Below are positions 35,439 through 43,541 of a DNA stretch of 64,000 nt, piece after piece. The stretch's first letter is position 1; each line of letters starts with the position of its first letter. Source of the stretch: Streptomyces jeddahensis. Its GTDB lineage: Bacteria; Actinomycetota; Actinomycetes; Streptomycetales; Streptomycetaceae. The notes beneath the pieces were generated by a model. That model saw only the letters and a program-made list of their open reading frames with translations, searched no databases and was not told where the DNA came from. A program made the position numbers and the translations under genes. The stretch lies in contig NZ_LOHS01000117.1 in NCBI RefSeq assembly GCF_001642995.1, forward strand, positions 62,001 through 126,000, given 5' to 3'.

Positions 35439-35865
35439 GGAACGGCTGAAGGACACTCGGGCGAGACTGGAGAACGACGTCGATCTCTGGGTGGCGACGG
35501 CGGGCGCCTCGCGCGGAGTCCACCTCGTCCCGCTGTCCTACCTCTGGGACGGGACCGCGATCCTCGTCTCGACGCCCCGCGACTCGGTCACCGGCCGCAA
35601 CCTGCTGGCGGACGGCCGGGTGCGGCTCGGCCTCGGCCCGACGCGCGATGTCGTGATCGTCGACGGTGTCGCGGAGCCGGTGGACGTGACCGAGCTGGGC
35701 CAGGAGACGGGCGACGCCTTCGCGGCCAAGACCGGGTTCGACCCGCGCACGCTCGACGAGCCCTACCAGTACTTCCGGATCCGGCCCCGGCGCATCCAGG
35801 CCTGGCGGGAGGCGAACGAGCTGGCCGGACGCGGGCTCATGCGCGACGGCGTCTGGCTCGGCTGA
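35407..35865 (+). CDS. Pyridoxamine-5'-phosphate-oxidase-like flavin/F420-binding protein
   Basis: 152 residues with the split-barrel pattern of PNPOx-like/TIGR03618-type F420 or FMN proteins: DLWVATAGASRGVHLVPLSYLWDGTAILVSTPRDSVTGRNLLADGRVRLGLG, IVDGVAEPVDV, and the C-terminal FRIRPRRIQAW. Such proteins reduce or oxidise small substrates using FMN or F420. It is the last gene of the peptide operon, since a terminator-like hairpin follows. The RBS GGAGGAAG lies just upstream of ATG 35407. Confidence 0.82.
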   Translation: MTTKPPARGLEERLKDTRARLENDVDLWVATAGASRGVHLVPLSYLWDGTAILVSTPRDSVTGRNLLADGRVRLGLGPTRDVVIVDGVAEPVDVTELGQETGDAFAAKTGFDPRTLDEPYQYFRIRPRRIQAWREANELAGRGLMRDGVWLG

Positions 35866-35896
35866 CACTCCGTCACCTGGCCTCCCGGCCCGCCCC

Positions 35897-35928
35897 CACC
35901 GGTCGGTCACGCCGGTGACCGGCCGGTG
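35897..35928 (+). terminator. Hairpin terminator at the end of the peptide operon
   Basis: A 14-bp stem with one G-T pair (35897-35910 with 35915-35928) and a 4-nt loop lies 31 bp past the stop of the PNPOx-like gene. Confidence 0.65.
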
Positions 35929-35970
35929 CGGCTGCGGTCCAGTCGTGCTTGACCGGTGCTGAAGAGGACT

Positions 35971-35991
35971 TTGCCAGGCTGCGACTGGCAA
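35971..35991. promoter_or_regulatory. Inverted repeat in the promoter of the FAD monooxygenase gene
   Basis: TTGCCAG-N7-CTGGCAA, an exact 7-7-7 palindrome 29 bp before the start at 36020. It differs from the StrR-type sites, so a second regulator may act here. Confidence 0.5.
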
Positions 35992-36019
35992 GGCATCTGT
36001 CGATCCTAAAGGGGCGAAT

Positions 36020-37771
36020 ATGGGAGCCATCGAGGTTCCGGTTCTGATCGTGGGCGGTGGCGGATGCGGTCTGTCCGCCTCCGTCTTCCTGTCCGACCAG
36101 GGCGTCGATCATCTGCTGGTGGAACGGCACCCGGACACATCGAGGGTTCCGAAGGCGCACTACCTCAACCAGCGCACGATGGAGATCTTCCGCCAGCACG
36201 GCGTCGCCGACGACGTGCTCGCGGAGGCGGCGCCGCTGGAGAAGTTCGGCAAGGTGCGCTGGCAGACCACGCTCGCCGGCGACGGGCCCCTGGACCGCCG
36301 CCTGATCCACGAGATGGATGCCTTCGGCGGCGGCGCACTGCGCGAGACCTACGCGGCGGCCGGCCCCCTGCTGCCCGCCAAGCTGCCGCAGATGTGGCTG
36401 GAGCCGATCCTGCGCCGCCACGCGGAGGAGCGCAATCCCGGCCGGGTCCTGTTCCACCACGAGGTGACCTCCTTCTCCGACGAGGGCGACCACGTCGTCG
36501 CCGAGGTGCGCAACCTCGACACCGGCGAGATCACCACGGTCACCTCGCAGTACCTCATCGGCGCCGACGGCGGCCGCATGGTCGGAGCCGCGGTCGGCAT
36601 CGAGATGCAGGGCCCGCCCGGACTGGTCAACACCACGACCGTGTACTTCTCCGCCGACCTGTCCGAGTGGTGGGAGGAGGGCACGCTCATCACGCACTTC
36701 CTCAGCCCGGAGGACCCCGACCTGTCCAGCAACCTCATCGAGATGGGCCCGAGCTGGGGGAAGGACTGCGAGCAGTGGGGTCTGCACTTCGCCCCCGGCC
36801 CGCCCGGACGCTGGGACAACGAGACGGTCGTCCCGCGCATCCGCGAGCTGCTGCGCATCCCGGACCTCGAGGTGACGGTCCACAAGGTGACGGACTGGAT
36901 CGTGCACGCGCACCTCGCCGACCGCTACCGGGTCGGCCGGGTGCTGATCGCCGGCGACGCCGCGCACCGCCAGCCGCCCGCCGTCGGCCTCGGCCTCAAC
37001 ACCGGCATCCAGGACGCGCACAACCTCGCCTGGAAGCTGGCCGCCGTCCTGGACGGCCGCGCGGACGACAGCCTGATCGACACCTACGAATCCGAACGCA
37101 GGCCCGTGGGCCGGGAGAACGTCGACTGGGCGGTGTCCGCCGCCACCCACCACCAGGCGGTCATCGACGCCGTCGGCGCCGGCCACAACACCCCGGCGGG
37201 GCGCCGCAAGCAGCGGCTCGAGGCCTACTTCGACCCCTCGCCGCTCGGCGACACCGTGCGGGCGCGCGCCCTGGAGATCTTCCACACCCACCGCGGGGGA
37301 TGCCAGTCGCTCGACATGGAGGTCGGCTTCCACTACGAGGACGGCGCGCTCGTCCCGGACGGCACCGAGCCCCCGGCCCGCGTCCCCATGCGCAACGAGC
37401 ACCGGCCGACGTCCCGCCCCGGGCACCGGCTGCCGCACGCCTGGATCACCCGCGACGGCCGGCGCCTGTCCACGCTCGACCTCACCGGCAGGACGGACTT
37501 CACGCTGCTCACCGGCCCGGAGGGCACGCCGTGGTGCGAGGCGGCCGCGCGGGTGGCGGAGAAGTTCTCGGTCCGCATCGCCGCGGTCCGCATCGGCGCC
37601 GGCGGCGACTACGCCGACACGGACGGCGGCTGGGCGGCCGCCCGGGAGATCACCGACGCCGGCGCGATCCTGGTCCGCCCCGACCAGCACGTCGCCTGGC
37701 GCAGCACGGGCGGCAGCGAGAACCCGGAGCAGGCCCTGGCCGAGGCGTTCGCCGCGGTGCTGGACCGCTGA
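36020..37771 (+). CDS. FAD-dependent aromatic monooxygenase (PheA/MhpA/RdmE-like)
   Basis: 583 residues, class A flavoprotein hydroxylase. FAD motifs: VLIVGGGGCGLSASVFLSDQG (GxGxxG), IGADGG (DG motif) and RVLIAGDAAHRQPPAVGLGLNTGIQDAHNLAWKL (GD motif). The C-terminal 130 residues form the thioredoxin-like domain seen in phenol-hydroxylase-type members. It probably hydroxylates an aromatic or polyketide-like intermediate using NAD(P)H. It is transcribed alone between a terminator-like hairpin upstream and a strong bidirectional terminator downstream, with its own palindromic promoter element. Confidence 0.88.
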   Translation: MGAIEVPVLIVGGGGCGLSASVFLSDQGVDHLLVERHPDTSRVPKAHYLNQRTMEIFRQHGVADDVLAEAAPLEKFGKVRWQTTLAGDGPLDRRLIHEMDAFGGGALRETYAAAGPLLPAKLPQMWLEPILRRHAEERNPGRVLFHHEVTSFSDEGDHVVAEVRNLDTGEITTVTSQYLIGADGGRMVGAAVGIEMQGPPGLVNTTTVYFSADLSEWWEEGTLITHFLSPEDPDLSSNLIEMGPSWGKDCEQWGLHFAPGPPGRWDNETVVPRIRELLRIPDLEVTVHKVTDWIVHAHLADRYRVGRVLIAGDAAHRQPPAVGLGLNTGIQDAHNLAWKLAAVLDGRADDSLIDTYESERRPVGRENVDWAVSAATHHQAVIDAVGAGHNTPAGRRKQRLEAYFDPSPLGDTVRARALEIFHTHRGGCQSLDMEVGFHYEDGALVPDGTEPPARVPMRNEHRPTSRPGHRLPHAWITRDGRRLSTLDLTGRTDFTLLTGPEGTPWCEAAARVAEKFSVRIAAVRIGAGGDYADTDGGWAAAREITDAGAILVRPDQHVAWRSTGGSENPEQALAEAFAAVLDR

Positions 37772-37819
37772 CCCGACGACAGAACCACGACAGGACAAAG
37801 CCAGAACGGCGGCGGAACG

Positions 37820-37860
37820 CAGAGGCGGCCGTGCCCCACACCCGGGCACGGCCGCCTCTG
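37820..37860. terminator. Strong bidirectional hairpin terminator
   Basis: A perfect 17-bp stem (37820-37836 with 37844-37860) and 7-nt loop lies between the convergent FAD monooxygenase and HemG-like genes. Confidence 0.85.
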
Positions 37861-37877
37861 TGCTCGCCGGGGCCGGC

Positions 37878-39356
37878 TCAGGCCCCGACCGCGACCGAGC
37901 GGTCCGCGGCGTTCTGCTTCACCCAGGCCAGCACCTGCTCGGCGGCCTGGCGCGCGGAGGCCATGCACACACCGACGCCCACACCGTCGTACAGGGCGCC
38001 GCACACCGCGAGCCCGGGCTGGGCGGCCACCGTCTCCCGGATCCGCCGCACCCGCTCGAAGTGACCGACGGTGTACTGCGGCAGGGCGTCCTCCCAGCGG
38101 CTCACCCGGCTCGCCACCGGGGCGCCCCGCACGCCGGTGGCCTCGGCCAGCTCGGCCGTCGCCAGCGCCACGAGGTCGGCGTCGTCGCGCTGCAGCAGGT
38201 GCTCCTCGCCGAACCGCCCGAGCGAGCAGCGGACGATCTCCACCTCACCAGCCAGGTGCGGCCACTTGACGGTGGTGAAGGTGACCTCCTTGACCGCCTT
38301 CCCCTCCACCGCGGGCACCCGGTAGGCGGCGTATCCGCGGCCCGACAGCCCGCCGGGGAACGCCTCGCGGGGGTAGGCGAGCGTGACCATCGCCACGCTC
38401 GAGTACGGCACCTCGGCGAACGCCGAGACGGCGGGGGCGGTACCGGGGATCCCGGCGAGCAGCCTGCCCGCGGGGCCGGCCGGAACAGCGACGACGACGG
38501 CGTCCGCCTCGAGGTCCTCCAGGCCGGACGCCGCGCCCACGGTCACGCGCCAGCCGCCCGCGGTCCGGGCCAGCTCCTGCACCGGGGCATGGGTGCGCAC
38601 GGACGCGTCCGGCGCGGCCGCCAGCACCTCCCGCACGAGCACGGGGGGCAGCGAACCGAACCCGCCGTCGAGGGTCGCGACCCGCACCGGCGGCGGCTTC
38701 TGCCCCTCGGCGAGCACGGGCGTCAGCGAGCCCGCCGCGTCCGCGAGGGAGACGTGCGCGCGGGCCGCCTTGGCCAGCGGCGTCAGCGTGGCCTCGAACG
38801 ACAGATCCGCGGCACGGCCGGCGAACACACCGGCGAGGAACGGTTCGACGAGGCGGTCCACGACCTCCTGGCCGAAGCGCCCGCCGACGTAGTCCGCGAC
38901 GGAGACGTCGCCGTCCCGGTCGAACGGCGGCAGGAAGAGGTCCTGCCGGGCCCGGTCGACGCCCTCCGCGGAGACGACCCCGGACCTGGCGAGGTCGTCC
39001 ATGTCGCAGGGCACGCCCATGAACTGACGGTCCGGCTGCTGCCGGATCTCGCCCCGGGTCCAGATCGCCGACGCGGTCACACCCGCGGACATGATCCGCT
39101 CGCCGAGCCCGGCGTCCGCGATCAGCCCGGTGGTCCTGCGCCGGTTGGCGTACAGCGACTCGGCGCCCTCGTCGACCGCGACGCCCGCCACCTCGGAGAC
39201 CGACAGCTTCCCGCCGAGCCGGGAGGAAGCCTCCAGGACCGTCAGCCGGACCGGCTCGTTGCGGAGCTGGAACGCCGCCGCCAGTCCCGCGATGCCACCC
39301 CCGATGACGACCACATGGGGCTTTCCACTCACCTGATCCTGTTCGGTGCCAGCCAT
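37878..39356 (-). CDS. Protoporphyrinogen/coproporphyrinogen oxidase-like flavoprotein (HemG/HemY type)
   Basis: 492 residues with FAD-binding HVVVIGGGIAGLAAAFQLRN, the second dinucleotide segment VLEASSRLGGKLSV, DEGAESLYANR, and C-terminal AVCGALYDGVGVGVCMASARQAAEQVL, all typical of protoporphyrinogen oxidases (monoamine-oxidase fold). No other haem gene is near. It is the last gene of a minus-strand run with two FAD monooxygenases (97 bp from the first of them). It may be a second, insensitive copy of a haem enzyme for self-protection, a pathway dehydrogenase, or a relocated housekeeping gene. Confidence 0.82.
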   Translation of the reverse strand: MAGTEQDQVSGKPHVVVIGGGIAGLAAAFQLRNEPVRLTVLEASSRLGGKLSVSEVAGVAVDEGAESLYANRRRTTGLIADAGLGERIMSAGVTASAIWTRGEIRQQPDRQFMGVPCDMDDLARSGVVSAEGVDRARQDLFLPPFDRDGDVSVADYVGGRFGQEVVDRLVEPFLAGVFAGRAADLSFEATLTPLAKAARAHVSLADAAGSLTPVLAEGQKPPPVRVATLDGGFGSLPPVLVREVLAAAPDASVRTHAPVQELARTAGGWRVTVGAASGLEDLEADAVVVAVPAGPAGRLLAGIPGTAPAVSAFAEVPYSSVAMVTLAYPREAFPGGLSGRGYAAYRVPAVEGKAVKEVTFTTVKWPHLAGEVEIVRCSLGRFGEEHLLQRDDADLVALATAELAEATGVRGAPVASRVSRWEDALPQYTVGHFERVRRIRETVAAQPGLAVCGALYDGVGVGVCMASARQAAEQVLAWVKQNAADRSVAVGA

Positions 39357-39453
39357 TCCACCAGATCCTTCGTGGTTAGTGTCGTAGAGGCCGTCTCGGC
39401 GCCGGGGCCCGGCGTCAAGACAGGTCCTGGCAGTCTGTCCGGGGCCCCCAGCC

Positions 39454-40944
39454 CTACGGTCGAGGGCGGCTGGAGAGCGGCTGACCGGTGCCGAACCAGC
39501 GGTCGAGGGCCTCGGCGAGGCCGTCGGCGGTACCGGGCGAGGTCCAGGCGACGTAGCCGTCGGGGCGGACCAGGACGGCGTCGAGGGCGGGTTCGGGGGC
39601 GCTGCCGGGTGCGGTGGCCCAGGTTCCGGTGACGACGTCGAGGCGGTCGGTGCGGTCATGGCCGTCGGCCGTGGTGCCGTCGGTGGTGACGAGCAGCCCG
39701 CGTCCGGTGCGCAGGAGTTCGGCGATACGGGCGCGGGTGCCGTCGGCCAGGACGAGCTCGCGGTCGGGCGGCATACGCCGGCCGAGCAGCGGGTGGTCGC
39801 CCTTGCCCAGGTCGTAGCGGATACCGAGGTTGCTCAGCATGCCGGCCGCGTACTCGGCGGCGTCCTTGTGGGCCAGCAGCTCGCCCACGACCTCGCGGAC
39901 CGGGTCCATGTCCTCGCCGGTGAGCCGCAGCTCGATCGCCGCGCGGGCGTTGCGCGCCAACTGCTCGCCGATGGGGTGGCGTTCACCGTGGTAGGTGTCG
40001 AGCAGGCCCTCGGGGGCCCACCCCTTGACCGCCGCCGCCAGCTTCCAGCCGAGGTTCACCGCGTCCTGGACGCCCACGCTCAGCCCCTGCGCCATCGCCG
40101 GGGGCTGCACGTGCGCGGCGTCGCCCGCCAGGAACACCCGGCCGCGCCGGTACTCGGCTGCGGCCCGCGAGGCGTCGGTGAAGCAGCTGATCCAGCGGCA
40201 CTGGCCGTGGTGGATGGACTCGCCGGTGAGCCGCTGCCAGGCGTCGGCAAGGTCGGAGTAGGCGAGCGAGTCGCGGTCGCGCGGCGGCGGCGTACCGGCC
40301 TCGTGGACGACGACCCGGGTGACGCCGTTCTCCAGGTCCATCGCCATGACCATGCTGCCGCCCGGCAGGTTCTCGCCGATGCGCCGCTTGCGGGTGTCGA
40401 TCCCGGTGACGTCGGCCGTGAGGAAGCCGCGCCGGCCGTCGGTGCCGGGGAAGCCGATCCCAGCCAGTTTGCGGACGGTGCTGCGCCCGCCGTCGCAGCC
40501 GACCAGGTAGGCGGCGCTCTCCTCGGCCGCCCCGTCGGGGCCGTCGACGGCCACAACGACGCCGTCGTCGCTCTGCCGAAGACCCGTCACCTCCCAGCCG
40601 CGCAGGACCGGTACACCGAGTTCGCCCACCCAGTCCTCCAGCATCCGCTCGGTGCGGAACTGGGAGACCCCCCGGTGCCCGTAGTGGTCCTCCGCGAGCA
40701 TGCCGAGGTCGATCGGCACCCCGCCGAAGTGGCTGTCGGCGGGCTCGGTGTCGCCGAGCCGGTCGAGCAGGCCCCGCTGGTCGAAGCACTCGGCGGTGCG
40801 CTTGGTGAAGCTCGCGCCGCGCGACTGGCGCGTCGGGGCGGGCAGCCTCTCGTAGACGACGACGTCCACGCCACGGAGCCGGAGTTCGCCCGCCGTCATC
40901 AGCCCGACCGGACCGGCCCCGACGACGATGACATCCCTGGCCAT
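39454..40944 (-). CDS. FAD-dependent aromatic polyketide-type hydroxylase (PgaE/UrdE-like), copy 1
   Basis: 496 residues with FAD motifs VIVVGAGPVGLMTAGELRLRGVDVVVYERL, VGCDGGRSTVRKLAG and RRGRVFLAGDAAHVQPPAMAQGLSVGVQDAVNLGWKLAAAVKGWAPEGLLDTYHGERHP. It is of the angucycline/anthracycline hydroxylase group (PgaE, UrdE, RdmE style), with a C-terminal thioredoxin-like domain (DAVLVRPDGYVAWTSPG). The start at 40944 has GAGGAG upstream. The gene immediately upstream (35 bp) is a paralogue with near-identical 3' DNA. It probably hydroxylates or epoxidises a polycyclic aromatic intermediate. Confidence 0.88.
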   Translation of the reverse strand: MARDVIVVGAGPVGLMTAGELRLRGVDVVVYERLPAPTRQSRGASFTKRTAECFDQRGLLDRLGDTEPADSHFGGVPIDLGMLAEDHYGHRGVSQFRTERMLEDWVGELGVPVLRGWEVTGLRQSDDGVVVAVDGPDGAAEESAAYLVGCDGGRSTVRKLAGIGFPGTDGRRGFLTADVTGIDTRKRRIGENLPGGSMVMAMDLENGVTRVVVHEAGTPPPRDRDSLAYSDLADAWQRLTGESIHHGQCRWISCFTDASRAAAEYRRGRVFLAGDAAHVQPPAMAQGLSVGVQDAVNLGWKLAAAVKGWAPEGLLDTYHGERHPIGEQLARNARAAIELRLTGEDMDPVREVVGELLAHKDAAEYAAGMLSNLGIRYDLGKGDHPLLGRRMPPDRELVLADGTRARIAELLRTGRGLLVTTDGTTADGHDRTDRLDVVTGTWATAPGSAPEPALDAVLVRPDGYVAWTSPGTADGLAEALDRWFGTGQPLSSRPRP

Positions 40945-40979
40945 GTGTTCGCTCCTCTTCGATGGGGTGCCGCCGGCGC

Positions 40980-42464
40980 TCACCGGCCGGCGGACTGCGG
41001 GACGCGGGCGGTGCCGAACCAGCGGTCGAGGGCCTGGGTGAGGTCGTCGGTGGTGCCGGGCGAGGTCCAGGCGACGTAGCCGTCGGGGCGGACCAGGACG
41101 GCGTCGAGGGCGGGCTCGGGTGCGGTGGTCCAGGTTCCGGTGACGACGTCGATGCGGTCGGCGTGGTCCTGGGCGGCTCGGGCGGTGGTGTCGTCGGTGG
41201 TGACGAGCAGGCCGCGTCCGGTGTGCAGCAGGTCGGCGACGCGGGTGCGGGTGCCGTCGGGCAGGGTGAGTTCGCGGTCGGGCGGCATGCGCCGGCCGAG
41301 CAGCGGGTGGTCGCCCTTGCCCAGGTCGTAGCGGATGCCGAGACCGCTCACGATCCCGGCGACCTGCTCGGCGGCGTCCTTGTGGCCCAGCAGCTCGCCC
41401 ACGACCTCGCGGACCGGGTCCATGGCGTCGTCGCCGAGGTAGAGCTTCGACGCCGCACGGGCGTTGCGGATCAACTGCTCGCCGATGGGGTGGCGTTCGG
41501 CGTGGTAGGTGTCGAGCAGGCCCTCCGGGGCCCACCCCTTGACCGTCGCCGCCAGCTTCCAGCCGAGGTTCACCGCGTCCTGCAGCCCGGCGCTCAGCCC
41601 CCAAGCGGCCAGTGGCGGGATCTCGTGCGCGGCGTCACCCGCCAGGAACACCCGCCCGCGCCGGTACTCCTCGGCCAGCGCGGCGGAGTTGCCGCAGGCC
41701 CACAGCCACTGGCAGTCCGCACCGTCGATCGACTCGCCGGTCAGCCGCCGCCAGGCGTCGGCGACCTGGTCGAACGTCAGCGCACCCGGCTCCGGACGGG
41801 CGGGCAGGGAAGGGTCGTGGATGACCACGCGGCAGCGGCCCTCGCCCAGCGGGGTGCACACCACCATGCTGCCGCCGGGGAGCCGCTCGCCGATCGGCCG
41901 GGGGCGCGGGGTGACGCCGGTGATCTCCGCGGTGTACATGCCCCGGGTGGGCTCCCAGTCCGAAGCCGGGATGCCGGCCAGCGCCCGCACGGTGCTGCCC
42001 GCGCCGTCGCAACCGGCCACGTACGCGGCCGGCTCCTCGCCGGGCCCGTCGGGACCGGTGAAGGCGACCACGACGCCCTCGGGCGTCTCGCGCAGACCGG
42101 TCACCTCGTAGCCGCGGCGCACCGGCACGCCGAGCTCGGCCAGCCAGCCGCTCAGCGCCTCTTCGGTCCTGGCCTGGGACAGGCCCAGCACGCCGCTGTG
42201 GTCCTCGTCGAGCATGCCGAGGTCGAAGCGGACCCCGCCGAAGTGCCCCATCGGGCCCCACCGGAACGCGCCCAGGCGGGTCAGCAGCCCACGCTGTCCC
42301 AGTGACTCGGCGGCCCGCCGGTTGAAGCCGAGTGCCCGGGACTCCTCGGTCGGGGCGGGCAGCCTGTCGTAGACGGCCACGTCCACTCCGCCCAGGCGGA
42401 GTTCTCCGGCCAGCATCAGGCCGACCGGCCCCGCACCGACCACTATGACGTCAGTTTTCTTCAT
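40980..42464 (-). CDS. FAD-dependent aromatic polyketide-type hydroxylase (PgaE/UrdE-like), copy 2
   Basis: 494 residues, the tandem paralogue of the previous gene: DVIVVGAGPVGLMLAGELRLGGVDVAVYDRLPAPTEESRALGFN, VAGCDGAGSTVRALAG and RRGRVFLAGDAAHEIPPLAAWGLSAGLQDAVNLGWKLAATVKGWAPEGLLDTYHAERHP. The two proteins diverge in the substrate-binding middle part but are almost the same from the GD motif to the end, which suggests duplication followed by gene conversion. It is the first gene of a three-gene minus-strand run. A StrR-type operator lies 104 bp upstream. Confidence 0.88.
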   Translation of the reverse strand: MKKTDVIVVGAGPVGLMLAGELRLGGVDVAVYDRLPAPTEESRALGFNRRAAESLGQRGLLTRLGAFRWGPMGHFGGVRFDLGMLDEDHSGVLGLSQARTEEALSGWLAELGVPVRRGYEVTGLRETPEGVVVAFTGPDGPGEEPAAYVAGCDGAGSTVRALAGIPASDWEPTRGMYTAEITGVTPRPRPIGERLPGGSMVVCTPLGEGRCRVVIHDPSLPARPEPGALTFDQVADAWRRLTGESIDGADCQWLWACGNSAALAEEYRRGRVFLAGDAAHEIPPLAAWGLSAGLQDAVNLGWKLAATVKGWAPEGLLDTYHAERHPIGEQLIRNARAASKLYLGDDAMDPVREVVGELLGHKDAAEQVAGIVSGLGIRYDLGKGDHPLLGRRMPPDRELTLPDGTRTRVADLLHTGRGLLVTTDDTTARAAQDHADRIDVVTGTWTTAPEPALDAVLVRPDGYVAWTSPGTTDDLTQALDRWFGTARVPQSAGR

Positions 42465-42567
42465 TTCTTGAAGGCCCTCTGCGCTGTGGCAATAGTTGGC
42501 CATGGTGAAGCTACTCAGGGCAATGTCCGGCCGCAACGATTCGGAATTCCACGGACGCCGGTGGAGC

Positions 42568-42596
42568 GTTCGACCGCGGAGTCGGCGCCTTTGAAC
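42568..42596. promoter_or_regulatory. StrR-type operator between FAD monooxygenase and SDR genes
   Basis: GTTCGACCG-N11-CCTTTGAAC in a 249-bp divergent intergenic region. Two further half-sites (CAGTGAAC at 42601 and CCCTTGAAC at 42608) follow. It can serve both directions. Confidence 0.75.
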
Positions 42597-42713
42597 GCGG
42601 CAGTGAACCCTTGAACGTGGAGTCCGCACCGCAGCAATATCGTCGGGTGCCTTCGGGTTTCGCTTCACCCCACGGTGAATGCGCGCATTACCGGCCGCAG
42701 AAAGGAAGCTGAC

Positions 42714-43442
42714 GTGACGGTCGAGAAGATCGCCCTCATCACGGGTGCCAACAAGGGCATCGGTTTCGCCGCCGCACGGCAGCTCGGTGAGCGGGGGGTC
42801 GTCGTCATCGTCGGCGCGCGGGACGAGGTGCTCGGCAAGCAGGCCGCCGACGCGCTGTCCGCCGACGGCATCGCCGCGACGTCGATCCGGCTCGACGTGA
42901 CGGACCCGGCCTGTGCGGCCGAGGCCGCCCGCGAGATCGAACGCCGTCACGGACGCCTGGACATCCTGGTGAACAACGCCGGCACCGCGGGCGGCTTCAC
43001 CGGCACGCCGAGCCAGGCGACCGCGGCCGATCTGCGGGAGGTCTACGAGACCAACGTCTTCGGCGTGGTCACCGTGACCCACGCGATGCTGCCGCTGCTG
43101 CGCCGTTCCCCGGCCGGCCGCGTCGTCAACCTGTCCAGCCACGTGGGGTCGCTGACCCTGAACTCCAACCCGGGCTCCCCGCTGGCGGACGTCAACATGA
43201 TCGCCTACCAGTCCTCGAAGACCGCGCTGAACGCGGTCACGGTCGCGTACGCGAAAGAGCTGCGGGGGACCCCCGTCAAGGTCAACGCCGCCCTGCCCGG
43301 AGTGGTGGCCACGGACATCAACCACCACCGCGGTCACCGCACCCCAGCCGAAGGGGCCGCGATCGTGGTCCGCCTCGCCCTGCTGGACGAGGCCGGACCG
43401 TCGGGCGCGTGCCTGGCGGACGAGGGGCCCGTCCCCTGGTAG
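42714..43442 (+). CDS. Short-chain dehydrogenase/reductase
   Basis: 242 residues, classical SDR with NAD(P)-binding ALITGANKGIGFAAARQL, NNAG in ILVNNAGTAG, Ser in VVNLSSHVGSL and YxxxK in AYQSSKTALNAV. It resembles carbonyl-reductase-like plant and actinobacterial SDRs. The GTG at 42714 is chosen because AAAGGAAG lies five bases upstream. The substrate is a ketone or alcohol of the pathway; it could also supply the missing 4-ketoreduction of the deoxysugar, though sugar 4-ketoreductases are normally extended SDRs. Confidence 0.85.
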   Translation: MTVEKIALITGANKGIGFAAARQLGERGVVVIVGARDEVLGKQAADALSADGIAATSIRLDVTDPACAAEAAREIERRHGRLDILVNNAGTAGGFTGTPSQATAADLREVYETNVFGVVTVTHAMLPLLRRSPAGRVVNLSSHVGSLTLNSNPGSPLADVNMIAYQSSKTALNAVTVAYAKELRGTPVKVNAALPGVVATDINHHRGHRTPAEGAAIVVRLALLDEAGPSGACLADEGPVPW

Positions 43443-43541
43443 CGCGCGACGCCCCGAGGCAAGGCGGCCGCCCAGCGGCCGTCGCATCCGATCGCACCGC
43501 CGGGCCAGGCCCCGGCGGGCACAAGACATGGAGAGAAGACA

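Noticed and set aside
26048..35865. PQQ, mycofactocin, PEARL or lasso-peptide pathway
   Set aside because: The short peptide, MBL protein and AsnB-like protein are each reminiscent of one of these. The defining partners (radical SAM and PqqD-like, MftC, LanB-like ligase, lasso protease/RRE) are all absent from the window.
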